Positions 45,633 to 57,145 of a stretch of DNA of 64,000 nt are shown here, one piece after another (position 1 is the first letter of the stretch; each line of letters begins with the position of its first letter). The position numbers and the translations under genes are program-made. The notes below the pieces were generated by a model. The model ran no database searches, was not told the origin of the DNA, and saw nothing but the letters and a program-made list of their open reading frames with translations. The stretch comes from Stenopsyche tienmushanensis. Lineage: Eukaryota > Arthropoda > Insecta > Trichoptera > Stenopsychidae. Location: the NCBI GenBank assembly GCA_008973525.1, contig WACJ01000520.1, positions 1,302,001 to 1,366,000 of the forward strand, in the 5' to 3' direction.

Positions 45633-47499
45633 AATTAATGCAACTCGCTTAGGGCAAAATATTTGATAACTGATTTGTTACCAAATAACACGATTTTTGC
45701 TCAATTTATTAGCTATATAAATATCTATTTGAAAGCCCAGACATGTCCTTTGTAATTTTTTAAAACACCGAATCGATTTCATTCACGGTTTGTTATTCAA
45801 ATAGGATAACCAGATTTCAATATAAGTCACTTCGTGTGGAAATATACTATGTCATTGTCATTCGCAACTGTTGCGTAGCCCTTTTTACAACCCCTTCAAA
45901 AAATAGTCTGCTTAAATAATGTTCTCATGAAAATATTATCATTTGGTAACTGTACAATAAATTCGGTGATTTTTTGTTTTTGAGTCTCGGACCGAAAATA
46001 AATTTTGCGTGTTCGGTACATTTTTTGCTCTCACATCTTACGAGATTTTATGATGCTGCTTCCACTGCGTGAAATAATTTGCGATGCTCACGATTATTTA
46101 AAGTGGACAGCTTAAATTATTGATCCGCGTTTCCAAGATCCTAAAATCCCATGTTGAATTCCTAAACCAAATTCACACCTTGTAGCCGTTCTTCGACAAC
46201 TAAAAGGGTGACAGTTCCCGAAGCGTTGCGAACGCGTCATCCGATTTATGATTATTGCTATGCGGTAGGTAGTAAGAACGCCAACTTCTTTAATAGGATT
46301 TATTTAAGTGACTACCATGGCTCGGAAAGACCCAAGAATAAATATGAAGTGGGCGGGATGTGTGCCGTGATTGATGGCTTCTTAAAAAGGGACTCTTGTA
46401 ATTTGCCTCTAAGACTTCGGATGAATGCTAAGTACTCCAATAAATTCGAAAACTACGACCGATAAGTCATCTCAGCTCGGAAGAATCACCCTATGGGACC
46501 CTATCCAATTTGCCTGCATGCTTAAAATTGCAGCTTGCGTTATTGGGAATGCACAAAGCGAAACAGGAGCGGATTCTCATCAGCGGTGCGTTCTAGTTAG
46601 CGATCGTTTTGTATGTATCCTGTGACAACCGAATGTAATCAACCGTTGTCCTTTTGGGGGTGGTAATCAATGCGCACGACCGCCACCAGCGATTCTGCAG
46701 ATCTGCTTATTGGAGAGGATCCACCACCTGGGGGAGGAAAAACGTATACGCCGATAAGAGTCACTTTTTTCTGCAGCGGAATTATGCATTAGGGCATTCT
46801 TCGTATCCCATTCTTTCTGCGTGTGTACTTATTCAATCTAGGAGGAAGCTTTTATGGACGTCTATCGGAATGCTTTTAGAAAGAACCGAGGATAGAGGAT
46901 ATTCGATGAATTCGAACGCTGCGGGAAAATCTCGTCGTCTGCTCCTTAGATGCGGATAATTCCGCAAATTCCAGGATTCAAAGCAATTGTCAGCGACTAA
47001 TTCAACTGCTTTTGTCATATATTTCCAGCGGAAATGGATTAATTTAAGGCAATTTCGCAAGACTTACGGCAGCGGGATATTTTATCTTTTCATAAATTTG
47101 AGACAACAATGGAATTGCTTGGGGATTCTTGCAGAAGTAACATTGAACTCCTTACTGCAAGTATTTACTATCTGCTAAGACCACGCATTCAAAATTTCAA
47201 TAAGAAAGTTCAAGTCTTCTATTATTTTTAAAATGGAAACATTAAGTTGAAAGCAACTCAAATCTTATCTTATCCGAATATAATATAAGAAAATTTTAAT
47301 AATCACAATAAAAAAAGTTGAAAAGGAGTACTTCTCATTCCAATTACTCTGAAAATTGATTCGAGGTAGATAACGCCGCTGGACCGATAATTGATGTCAT
47401 TGATTCAAAACAATAATAATTGGTCAGCGATACTTTATCTCCACTTTTACGGTGATCCAATTTAACGGATAATCAGTGTTTCAGATCAGAAAGATTGCT
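45633..47499. other. Unique sequence, no gene recognised
   Basis: Several frames of 60-101 residues at 46208-47178 occur on both strands in a less AT-rich stretch, none with a domain. No transposon ends seen. Confidence 0.45.
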
Positions 47500-47580
47500 T
47501 TGATAACTTCTTTATTATACACGAGAGAGAAATCTGGCTGCAGGAAGGACGTCCTCCCGCAGTCAAGGCTGTCTTAAAAA
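47500..47580 (-). repeat. S repeat, copy 8, short (palindrome 47538-47562)
   Basis: 'gagagagaaatctggctgca', palindromic core, 'tcaaggctgtc'. Only the immediate surroundings of the palindrome are retained. Confidence 0.6.
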
Positions 47581-47756
47581 ATCTTAAAAATGTCAGCCTA
47601 TATTGCTAATGGGGTATTTAATAAAGGCTACAGCTTCATGATTAATGCATTGGATATAATTGTTGGCACATACTGCAAATCTTTGCCGAAAGCATCGACG
47701 AGACGCGGATGGCCTGGTGGGTCATTTTTGAAAAATTTCTTTGGTTCGATACGTGT

Positions 47757-48024
47757 TAACGCTTTTAGACTTCTTCCTTTGGATCTATCTTAAATCGCAG
47801 ATCAATGCATATAAGTTGCAAACAATTTATGCGAAAAATCATCGAAAATTACACCTCATGAATACGTACTACCAGGCAAAGCAGCGGTAGACATTTGAAC
47901 AATGTTATATTTTATAATTAATGCCATAAAATATGCTTTCAAATTATTAAAAAAATGAGTAGATATTTTACATATAACTTGTTTAAATTATATTTAAAAA
48001 TTGAGCGCCCTTATTGAAATACTT
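47757..48024 (+). pseudogene. Q-family DDE transposase relic, 3' part (Q3)
   Basis: From 47757 the frame gives LTLLDFFLWIYLKSQI, the LTPLDYFLW-x-YLK motif holding the third acidic residue of DDE_3 transposases. The following segment has a deletion. The family 3' end then follows ('gacatttgaacaatgttata', 'taatgccataaaatat', 'ttgagcgcccttattgaaat'). The 67-residue frame starting upstream at 47590 joins this piece, but its first part is unrecognised. Dead copy. Confidence 0.6.
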
Positions 48025-48344
48025 GCTTTAAAAAAATGCGTTTAAAAGACGTTGAAATTTGCATTATGATCATCAATTCATGATATAGGACGATATATGG
48101 ATTAATCTAAGTGTTTCCATTATATGTAACTATACAACTTTTTTTGTTCCCACGGTATTGGAAGTAAATCAAATTTATAGCGGCATGTTAAGTGTTAAAA
48201 AGACGGAAAAAGTACATATATCAATCGTTAAAAGATCTCCGATATGAATAATTACTCTATAAATATTTTTACTGGGTGTTCCCACGGAACTACAGATAGC
48301 AAATACATCAAGTCATTAATATCGAATGATTAAAATTATTGGAC

Positions 48345-48840
48345 ATTTTTTTAACTCTTTACGGTCTGCACTCGCGTTTGCGGTACGATAAGATGTGCCC
48401 TGGTTGACACAATTTTAATACTTTTAGTTATGTAAAATAATAAAAATAAAAAATATTCTTAATTACTAAAAATGTAACTATAGTCCCTACCTCAATAAGA
48501 AAACATAATTATATTTTCATAAAATGGCGACTGTTTAAAAAAATAAGACATTTTTCGTCTTGTTTTTTTAGTTTTAATTTTTTTAAAATAGTTAAAAATA
48601 AAATTTTGACATAAATCTGGTAGAAACAATGAAGAATTGTATTAAAAAGATTTTAACGAAATTTGAAGTAAATTAATTAATTAGAACTTGAGATATCATG
48701 TCAACCGTGTTGAAAAAAGTAGTTTCCAGAAAAAACGTATTTAAAAATTTCATTCTGGTAGACCCGTGGCTTAGTCACCATGTCACAAAAATAGCTAAAA
48801 CTCCGTAAATAATTGAAATTTTGGATTTTTTTAAAAATAG
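48345..48840 (+). repeat. W repeat, copy 3
   Basis: 'ccctggttgacacaatttta' at the left, 'ctatagtccctacctcaat' inside, then the core 'cttgagatatcatgtcaacc' with 'gtgttgaaaaaagtagtttc', and 'atagctaaaactccgtaaat' at the right, as in copy 1. A TTAA-type terminus (TTAACTCTTTACGGTCTGCA) just precedes or overlaps the left end. Confidence 0.65.
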
Positions 48841-51800
48841 TAGTTTGTGTAAATTTGAATGAAAGCTGGCTTCAAATTTTTTGTTTCGGACGTCGTCCTC
48901 AACATCCGCTCTTCATTAGGTAAACCGAGTTAATCCTTCAATACAAAGGTGTCAGGATTTCTTCCACCCACAATGGCGCAGCAAGGAAATTATACCTGCT
49001 AAACGTTTATGCGATCCTAATTCCTCAAACGTGATTCCGATACAAACGGGCAAGTATAATGGAACCCTAACGGACGGTGGCTTTTATTGCTGACAAATTG
49101 TCTGCATGGGGTGTCAGCCAGGTAAACTTTAAAGGAAGAAAACGACTCCAATATAAATGCGTCGGATGCCCTTGTTCCGAAAATTATGCAGCGAGGGTCG
49201 TAACGACGCTCAAATATCGGAATTAATAAATAAATTGACGTTATTCGAAAGTATTTAGGGAACCACCCCTTAATAATATCGATACAAAGAACGGAAACGC
49301 TGAAGAGGGTACTTCAATTTTTTTTTTAAATATCGAATCTCTAAATTGGGATTCTCGTGTGAAACTATTTAGAAAAATTGTAATACTCATAAATCACGGT
49401 ATAATTGTCCCATATCGACCATATTATTTAAGAGGGCCAAATCGTCATCCAAATAAGTCAATTGTCGATCTCATCAATCATTTGAGCCACAATTCAACGC
49501 GGTTTGATGAAGAAATTTGCTAGAAAAGGGTTCCAATTCGAAATTCGCAGCAAATGATCCGGTCTAGGTTCGATACTCTCGAATTTACACCAGGACTATG
49601 CGGACTTAAAAGCTGAATGAATAAGCCAGGGAGCGGAGTAAAAAAGGAAGCAGGGCGTTTTGGTAATGGAATCTATCGTATAAGGAATTCCATTATGGCT
49701 CTTTCGGCTCACCATGCCCCTTATTCAGTTGGCTTTATGCGAAATTTGGGGTGCAGTTGTTTGGAATGTTTATATCCCTTGTTCTCATTATTCTCATTCA
49801 ATTTCGTTTCCTAGGCATTTTATTTTCACGTAAAATGTGATACCTGCCCTACAATGGGCGGCTTATCTATCGGGGATGCATCGAAAAAATACACAGGGTT
49901 ACCAGGATATATTGGACGAAACGATAACATCCTTCTTCAGCTAAATATAAGCTTCATACCATATAATAATCAAAAATAAACGACAGCATATTATAGACTT
50001 GATGCTTATTGGTTGGAAGTTTGAGAGTCCCAGTCTGGATACATAGCAAATATATCAGCATTTCTCAATAAACTGGGCAATTCGTTGTCTCAAGAGAATA
50101 TTGTATAAATTATTATATATTTCGTAGTTATTTTTAAAAGATAAATACCAAATCTTCCTATACTCAGCGTATAGTTTCCATTCAAATTAATGGACTTTGA
50201 TACCTTATTGTTTAAACACAAAATATATTTCTATGTATATCGAAAAGAACTAATGTTTAAGAATACGTTCAGTAAATTTCAAGTCGATATGAACGAAATT
50301 CGCAAAGTTATAGGCCGACGAGGAGAAGCTGTGCATCGCGAAACTGAGAAACTTTAAACTACTTTTTCCAGGTTCATGGAAGTGTTCCCACACGCCCTAG
50401 ATGAGCATTTTTTATGAAATTTAGCAGGCATATGTATAATAAACGTATTCATCGTACAGACTAAAATTATTTAAAAATATTAAAAAGTATTTATTTAATT
50501 AACAAAAAACTACCAAAAATTTTGCGAAAAACACAAACGTTTTTTTGATTGCTCACTATTTTTTTATTTTCCAATATTTCTTTTTAATTGTAGTCTAAGC
50601 TATACACAATGTTATAGTCAGTAAAAATATGTTTAATTTTTTTGCAGTAAATCATTTGTTCAGGACTTACGACTTCCATGGTGAAGAATGTCATCGCTCG
50701 CGCACCAACATACGTGACACCCCCCACTCCCACTTACATAGTTTGTCAAATTTAAAAAAATATTTTTATATTCTATAAAGATCGCTTAGACAACACACTA
50801 AATATCAATATTCTATGTTTAATATTTTTCGCATTAAAAAATGATCACTTTTATGTCCAACAGGGTAGAAACGTCCCTTAACTTTATTACATAAAAAACG
50901 TTTTTAAAATGCTCAAAAACAGTTTCCTGGTGTATCATCAATGTAATATTGTTGTTTTATATTATATTAATTAAAATAATAACTTTAAGAATCAATTAAA
51001 TTATTTGATTATTTGGAAAATATTACATGATTGTTAATTAGACTTGCTTATTATTTTATAAACATATATTTATAAGACTATAGAAATAAATTTTATTTAA
51101 AAAAAGTATATTTTAGCATTTTGTGCTACATTATAATGATATCCAATTAAACAGTCCCCTGCACCATATCATTACAAATATGGAATAATGAATGACTTAT
51201 ATCTAAATAAAAATCGTTCGACTCATCAATATGCATGTTAGATATGAAAGACTTCAGAACCACCCCATTATCGTCCATGCAAGCACGTCTTTCAAATGTA
51301 TATCGAGGCATAAAATTGCATTAGGGGGTATTTTTACACCTCTTCAGTAGATTTGACACCGTGACACAAAAGCCAGCCAGGGTATTTAGAGAGACACCTT
51401 TCCTTTGAAATGTCAATCAAAGCTGCTCAAGATCAGCACCTATTTGGCCAGCAGTGCTCATCAACCGTCGGCTTCCGCTTTTATTTACCACGGATGCCAT
51501 ATCAGATTTATAAAAAATGGATGAAACTCTGTCTCGAAGAGTTGCAAGTACCATCATCAGAGCTTCGGCGAAGATCCCGACCGCAAGTCGTAAAAGTTGG
51601 ACGCGAAGGAAATGCACGTCGAAGCGAGTTCTACCCGAAATAAAACTTTTCAATTACTGTTTCTAGCAGCAGTAAACCGAAGAGTCGCTTATGTGACATT
51701 CATGTGTGGACACGAACGTCCTATCCCGGTTAAATAATGCAGCTTAAATCTAGCTGATGCACCAATTTAATTATCCGTAAGTGATGGACTCAATTCGGTA

Positions 51801-52488
51801 AAAGGTTTCGTCGTCAGAAATCATATAAAACATTCACCCAGCGGTGATCCAAGTTATTCCTCTAAAAGCATATATATATGGCTGAATTTTAAAATGTGTA
51901 TTTTTTGCAATTTGTATAAAAGTTTGAGAAGCACTTAAATTAATTTTTATCGAGGGGAATAAACTTTGTACTTTAAATTTAATACATCGCTACAAAATCA
52001 CAACTTGTATTCAATGAATCGAGCGTTGCTCACTAGATGGCAATGTTTAGAAGAATCTGTATTTATTCCAAAGATCTATTCGTTCATATTAATATGGAAA
52101 ATTATCATTTATCAATTTGTAACATTGATTATTTGTAATAATTTATAAATCATTAAATATGGAGAGAAATTATCTGAAATCCATAATGAATATAACGATT
52201 AATGATACTGTTTGTTGTCTTAAGATATGTATTCCCAAAGAAAAATAACATATTGGACTGCTTACAAAGTGCATTCAATTATCCGGTTCAATGAAGAAAA
52301 GGACGTGCACGGATAAACAATTCCAAAGCAAAAATATTGATTGTATTTTTAAAATACAATACACTTGTTGGGAACTCAGTGGTTATGCCGTTCAATTTTT
52401 AACTCAATGGTTGTAAGATCGAATCTATAAACAATGCTATTGTGGGTAGTGTTTAATATTTTGAATAATAGAAATCACTCACTCGTTC
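48841..52488. other. Long unique interval, no gene recognised
   Basis: The longest transposon-poor stretch of the window. Only short frames occur, such as 77 residues at 51410-51643 with an overlapping 78-residue minus frame, and none has a domain. A/T runs are common at 50400-51200. Sequence at 48900-49300 and 51400-51650 is less AT-rich. No ends or dispersed repeats seen. Confidence 0.45.
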
Positions 52489-52573
52489 ATCGGAAGCGCG
52501 CGACGACTTCTCCATCGGAAGAATTCACTGTGACTGAACAAAATGGCCGACAAACACGCGGGATCAAATGCCT
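52489..52573 (-). mobile_element. Fragment of a SETMAR-type mariner 5' region (minus strand)
   Basis: The reverse complement reads 'cgtgtttgtcggccattttg', 'cagtgaattcttcc' and 'gatggagaagtcgtcgcg', matching the 5' leader and first codons of the mariner relic at 58.55-58.62 kb. About 85 bp remain. Confidence 0.6.
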
Positions 52574-52589
52574 CTTTGCGCATATTAAT

Positions 52590-52701
52590 CACTTCGTTAA
52601 CAAACTAAACAATTACACATTTTGTATGATGGCCTAACTATCTATAGTGTTATGTTTCTATAGTGTGGTACCTATCTCGACGCTATAAAAGAGTTCACTG
52701 T
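52590..52701 (+). mobile_element. P-family pogo/Tigger-like MITE, right half (P4)
   Basis: 'acacattttgtatgatggc', 'ctatagtgttatgtttctat', 'tagtgtggtacctatctcga' and 'cgctataaaagagttcactg' match the right half of P3 and P2. It abuts the mariner fragment upstream. The left end is absent. Confidence 0.55.
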
Positions 52702-53189
52702 AGTAGAAAGTCATTTTAGAAATTTCTTTTTAAAAAAAATCCCAGATTCTTATTGAGCGATGTGTTAAATCAATTATTTTTAAATATTAAGTTTATATTT
52801 ATAATAAATAAATAAATACACAAGACAACAAAAAAGATAGTACGAACATCCCGAATATTTATTTTTTGGGCTTGGGATATGCAAGCTGTGTAGTAAGAGC
52901 TTCATCTTCCATGATATTTTAATAAATTACCATTAAGTCTATGATGAGTATGATAAACAACACTGGATTGATCCAGAGAGAGTATGCTCGCACACGTTGT
53001 GTGCAGCACTCCATAGCGATTTATTTTCAATGCCGTGCTTCTATTTCTAATACATTATCATTACAAGCATGACATTTAGCAAGTGTTTTATTGTTTTTTC
53101 GGGCTTCAATTTAATTTTCAAATAAATTTTACAATAATTCATACGAAAACACAAAAAATCACTTGAATTTTTTTTAAATGCTGTAGCGT
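52702..53189. other. AT-rich sequence, nothing recognised
   Basis: No domain, repeat end or RNA gene seen. Confidence 0.5.
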
Positions 53190-53400
53190 GGGTGATTTAA
53201 CATCCCTGTGCAATAGCGCCGTTAATCTGAGCAGATTTAATTTGCCAAATCAACAGCAACATCTCTCTTTAAGTCGGGAAGAGTGGTCGGTTGGCCTTGG
53301 CTGCGGGAAGACGTCCTTCTCGCAGCCAGATCTCTCTCTCTCTCGTGCTGAAAGACGTTAGTTAGAGAAAAGAGTCTTTTTGTCTGACCCGAGTACGCCT
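53190..53400 (+). repeat. S repeat, copy 9 (palindrome 53301-53325)
   Basis: 'cgccgttaatctgagcagat' at the left is the inverse of the tail of copy 5. Then come 'gggaagagtggtcggttggc', 'cttgg', the palindromic core, 'ccagatctctctctctctc', 'gtgctgaaagacg' and 'aagagtctttttgtctgac'. A CT dinucleotide run has grown next to the core. Plus orientation. Confidence 0.65.
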
Positions 53401-53564
53401 TATCTACTATGTAACAAATAATTTAATATTTGTTCGATATTTTTTTCAATGAAAAAAAAGAGATGGCAACATAAAAAAACGTTAAAGTTTTAATGGAATT
53501 TCTCCTCATTCGGTTTAAAACCATCAGATATTTTATTTATGACTTATCTTTTTGGATGTAAATA

Positions 53565-53720
53565 TAGTCAACCCTCGTATAGCGTCTACTTCGTTTGTGA
53601 CGTCTACGTTAAAATACGTAAGCCTCTTCGTACAACAAACTAAATACGTCTAAATTTTGTATGGGTGTCAAACTTTATATAGCGTGGTCCTTATCTCGAT
53701 GCTATAGAAGGGTTGGCTTT
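53565..53720 (+). mobile_element. P-family pogo/Tigger-like MITE (P5)
   Basis: Left 'agtcaaccctcgtatagcgt', right 'agcgtggtccttatctcgat' and 'gctatagaagggttggct'. TA lies just before the left end. About 156 bp, non-coding. Confidence 0.65.
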
Positions 53721-55320
53721 AGTAAAAATTTATATCACTCAATAAATTAGTGGGATGTTTTTCTACTTTAAACATTTTTCTTTTTTCTACGTGCAATTTA
53801 AAAATAAAATCAAAATTAACTCTGTAATCTAAAGATTAATATTATTTCAAATCATGTAGAAAGTAATGGAAAGCTACCCTATAACAATCTATCTGATATG
53901 GCAACCTATGAATTTATCTAAAATTTTGTGTCCGTTTCTATCATTAGGGGTTGATTATTTTTATATTCCCTTGTGCTCCGAACCACTTGATGAAAGTTTA
54001 AAGCACTTGGCACAATATACACAATTCTAATGACTTGAGAACAGTTAGTCCAAAGTTTGACATATCCTTAAGCTAAAGAGGACGTAAGGGGTGTGCTTGA
54101 AATTAAGTTGCGTTTCGGACGTGTCTCAGGTCAACTTTCAGCCGACTGTCGTCTCCCAGCATCCAACTACATCAGGCTGAAATCTGGACTTTTACAATTG
54201 CGGACAATTAACCATTTTACGCATCCTCTGAGAGCGTTCTACAGTCGGGATAATGGTGGTAGTTCATACTTTATTCTCCATATCGTGTCTTTCTTAATTA
54301 CATGCGATATAATTAAACACGAATTTTCGCACGAATTGTATGCGAGGGAGAATAGCTATTAACGTTGCCGTAACGATGAATAATGTAGTTTTCTTTAATA
54401 AACAACGCTCACATATTCCCAGCGGAATTTTAAACCGTATATTAAGCAATCAAATTAATATTTTAATTGTTTAATTCGTTTGATTCGAGTCTGTCGACTC
54501 GCACACACAGGCAATGGCGCCGAAAGACAATGACGAAAAGACGCCCAACAAACAGCCTTTCTCGCAAAGTCACTTTGTATCGCCGTAATTCTCCGTAGAC
54601 AATGCGTTCATAGACTTTCCATATTAACTGGGGAAAATATTAAATTATGGAAACAATTTCCCGTCGGTTTTCCGTCGGCGTGTTCGCATGGCCTTAAGAT
54701 GATAGTATGAAAACTCAATTTTCCAAGTAAGGTAACATTGTCTATTACGACAGCTTACATTCTTCAAACAAAAAATAAAAGCAACAGTCTGTGAATATAC
54801 GATAACTCGGTATTATATTTCACTTTCGAAGCTGTTTACGACGCCCTATAAACGCGGAGCCTTAAAGAAGTTTTCATCTTCTGATGTAGTTTACAACAAC
54901 CACGTGTTCTATTAAATGGCAAAGACTCGGTATCTCTCTGCAATATGAAAAGATGGATGTGCTTCTTAGAACAATTTACAGTGTATTTAAATTGTGTGCA
55001 ATAAAATGGCATTATTTTTTGATATGCCCCTATAGAATTTGCTTGATGGACTATTAGTTATTTTAAAAGAAATAAATTGCTTACAGATTGAAGCCATCTG
55101 GTCTTATGAGTCAATATTGTGTGTTAGAATGAACGTCAAGCATGTGGTTGGCAGCTACATTTTGACATGAAAGATGAGAAAATTTAAGTCTGAGTAGCAT
55201 TTAGAACTACGAAATTGCTTCTATTTTATTTTTTTGATGCTGCGTCAATCATGAGTGTCGTCGTTAATATCACAAAAAATGTTGTATAAGAATAAAAATA
55301 TTTTTATCTAAACAAATACA
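53721..55320. other. Unique sequence, no gene recognised
   Basis: The 89-residue frame at 54093-54362 has no domain. The stretch at 54480-54720 is less AT-rich, with several CpG-containing boxes, but shows no structure I can name. Confidence 0.45.
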
Positions 55321-55785
55321 TTGAAATTAGGTAAATATTGTTGGATATGTTTTTCAAGTTGTTATATTAACCTTTCCCTACCGGTGATGTATTTACTACA
55401 CCTCGACTCTAATAATAGGTATATCGAAATGAAATATAATAGATACGGGGCTCAGAATTTTTATATTCCTCCGTAATATAATTACGAATCACATCAAAGT
55501 ATTATATTATATAAGTATTCATCTTCAGCGATGGAAATAAATAATTTATCGGGAAATCGGGAATTTTGCGAGTTTTAGTCCGTGTTTCAGCAGATAGGAA
55601 TTTTATCAGTCATATTGATGGTATTATACGAAAATGGGGGCTCACGCGTTCATCAATTTGAACTAGCATTTAAATATCTGATGACTAATCCAGATCCAGA
55701 CTAAATTACGAAACAATCGATGTTTAATGTTACTTCGGGCATATTTTCAAAATAATATTTGAATTTTTTAGTGTTTTATTTACAC
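55321..55785 (+). repeat. U repeat, copy 2 (with about 130 bp extra)
   Basis: Matches 8243-8580 nearly base for base up to 'ttagtc.gtgt.tcagcagat'. An extra block (about 55597-55727, 'gaattttatcagtcatattg...') is absent from copy 1, and the match resumes at 'acttcgggcatattttcaaa'. Copy 1 is thus either deleted or lacks an insertion. Confidence 0.65.
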
Positions 55786-55862
55786 CAAATCACCAATGAC
55801 TGCCATGGGATATTGGTATCAATGAGTGGCAGTCACCGGTGGATGCCACAGCACGATAAATG
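55786..55862 (-). repeat. X repeat, copy 2
   Basis: The reverse complement of 'actgccatgggatattggta...ggcagtcaccggtggatgcca' matches 29.14-29.23 kb ('cactggtgactgccatcgat', 'taccaatacgccatg'). It adjoins a TTAACC terminus, so it may be the end of a TTAA element. Confidence 0.45.
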
Positions 55863-56100
55863 TTAACCATTTAAAGATGTAAGATACAGTGTTGTGCTCA
55901 AATTACAGTGATTCAGAAAGAGCATTTTGTGTACATCGTACGATTGTATAGATCGTTAACCCAAATTTATCGACTTATATAATGTGTGGATGATATAATG
56001 AATCGATTTAAAGTGTATCGTTTATCTTTATACAGAGAAATTACCGAGTATTGTGTGCTATCGACAGTGTTTATTTATGTATGTACATGCTTCATACACG
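55863..56100 (-). mobile_element. T-family TTAA repeat, copy T4
   Basis: Starts TTAACCATTTAAAGATGTAA, with 'tgattcagaaagagca', 'tgtacatcgtacgattgtat', 'taacccaaatttatcgactt' and 'gtattgtgtgctatcgacag', in the order and orientation of T2. The uninterrupted 'gtatagatcgt' supplies an empty site for the hAT in T3. The far end merges into the 5.7 kb-type repeat. Confidence 0.55.
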
Positions 56101-56219
56101 CTGCGACGTTCCTGACAGATAAATGGATTTGTACGGATGATAAATAGTGGATATACAAATATAGCATCTACGTTTATGATGGTTTTAAATTAGCTCACTA
56201 CTCAAAGGGTTGATCATTA

Positions 56220-56515
56220 TTAACACATTCCCGTCGGGTTATCCATAGAGTTGTCCTTCGCGTGACGCAAGACGTGTTTGCGGAAATTTAAAAAATATTG
56301 TTATATTAGAAAAAATGATTTTTTAATTAATTTAATTATTATATATAATTTTATAATTGATAGATTACAGTTATTACATCTGTCTTTATATTATATATGT
56401 CGTTAAATATTTTATAACCACTAAAAATACATGCCTAGCCCGACGGGAATGCGGGTAACTCATTTGTACGTCTTTCGGGTACTATCGATAGATGCGGGAG
56501 ACGCAAAAAAGAGTA
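56220..56515. mobile_element. piggyBac-like TTAA element, copy 2, rearranged
   Basis: TTAACACATTCCCGTCGGG at 56220. A second terminus-like block at about 56438-56515 ('cccgacgggaatgcgggtaa', 'tgtacgtctttcgggtacta', 'agatgcgggagacgc') matches the left arm of the 8.1 kb copy. The two ends are therefore not a simple pair. Confidence 0.5.
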
Positions 56516-56927
56516 AAGGATATTCATTACTGAACAAACATTCTACATTATGGAGTTTTCTTCAGAATAATCTTGAATTCTGGACTCTATTTTTTGCAAC
56601 AAATCTGTTACTTTCAATTGTTTGATATAAGATGAAAGATTCTTGGGTCTATTAACGTCTCAATGTTCTGCCAAGTCTGAGCCTTTCATTATGCTTTGTA
56701 TTGCTTTTATATGTATTATAACAGCTTTGTCTGAATTTTGGGTTGACCCAGATGTCATTTCTACGAAATTTGCAAAATCAATCTCTTTATAGAATTTAAA
56801 CCACCTTTGACCTAGATAATGCATTGCATCTGGTAGTGAACGTATCACTCTCATTAATATTTTAACACCAAATGTTGGTATTAGCATTAATCAATTAAGC
56901 ATAAATATTTCATATCATATATATATA
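56516..56927. other. No gene recognised
   Basis: A 75-residue minus frame (56660-56887) shows no domain. Confidence 0.45.
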
Positions 56928-57012
56928 TTAGGGTGTCCCATAAGTTTCTTTCGTTTTCATAGTAAGAAAAAAATAAACAATAATTTGTATTACATCAAAA
57001 TTTATTGAATAA
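56928..57012 (-). mobile_element. Solo mariner 3' end (minus strand)
   Basis: TA then TTAGGGTGTCCCATAAGTTT, 'ctttcgttttcat' and 'caataatttgtattacatca' are the reverse complement of the right end of the mariner at 58.4-58.49 kb, for about 85 bases. The match then stops beside an ATG trinucleotide run. Confidence 0.7.
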
Positions 57013-57084
57013 TATATGATGATGATGATGTTCCAACAATATATTTTAGAGAAAATGTCTAAAATAGTTGAACACAATACTTTT

Positions 57085-57145
57085 ATATTTGAAAATCCGT
57101 TTACCAAAACACTCACCTGTGGGTGTCCCGCCGCGAAAGAGTTAA
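57085..57145 (-). repeat. Solo TTAA-type terminus
   Basis: The reverse complement starts TTAACTCTTTCGCGGCGGGA and continues 'caccca', resembling the other TTAACYCTTT ends. No partner found. Confidence 0.35.

Noticed and set aside
51410..51653. Overlapping 77- and 78-residue frames on both strands in a less AT-rich stretch
   Set aside because: Basic, Ser/Arg-rich tail looks gene-like, but neither strand has a domain, and opposed frames of equal length suggest composition effects.
52374..52440. tRNA-like sequence (ctcagtggtta ... agatcgaatct)
   Set aside because: A-box and B-box-like motifs are present at a plausible spacing, but no cloverleaf stems form by inspection and no SINE tail or second copy was seen.
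53328..53345. CT dinucleotide run
   Set aside because: Ordinary microsatellite growth within S copy 9; not a separate feature.
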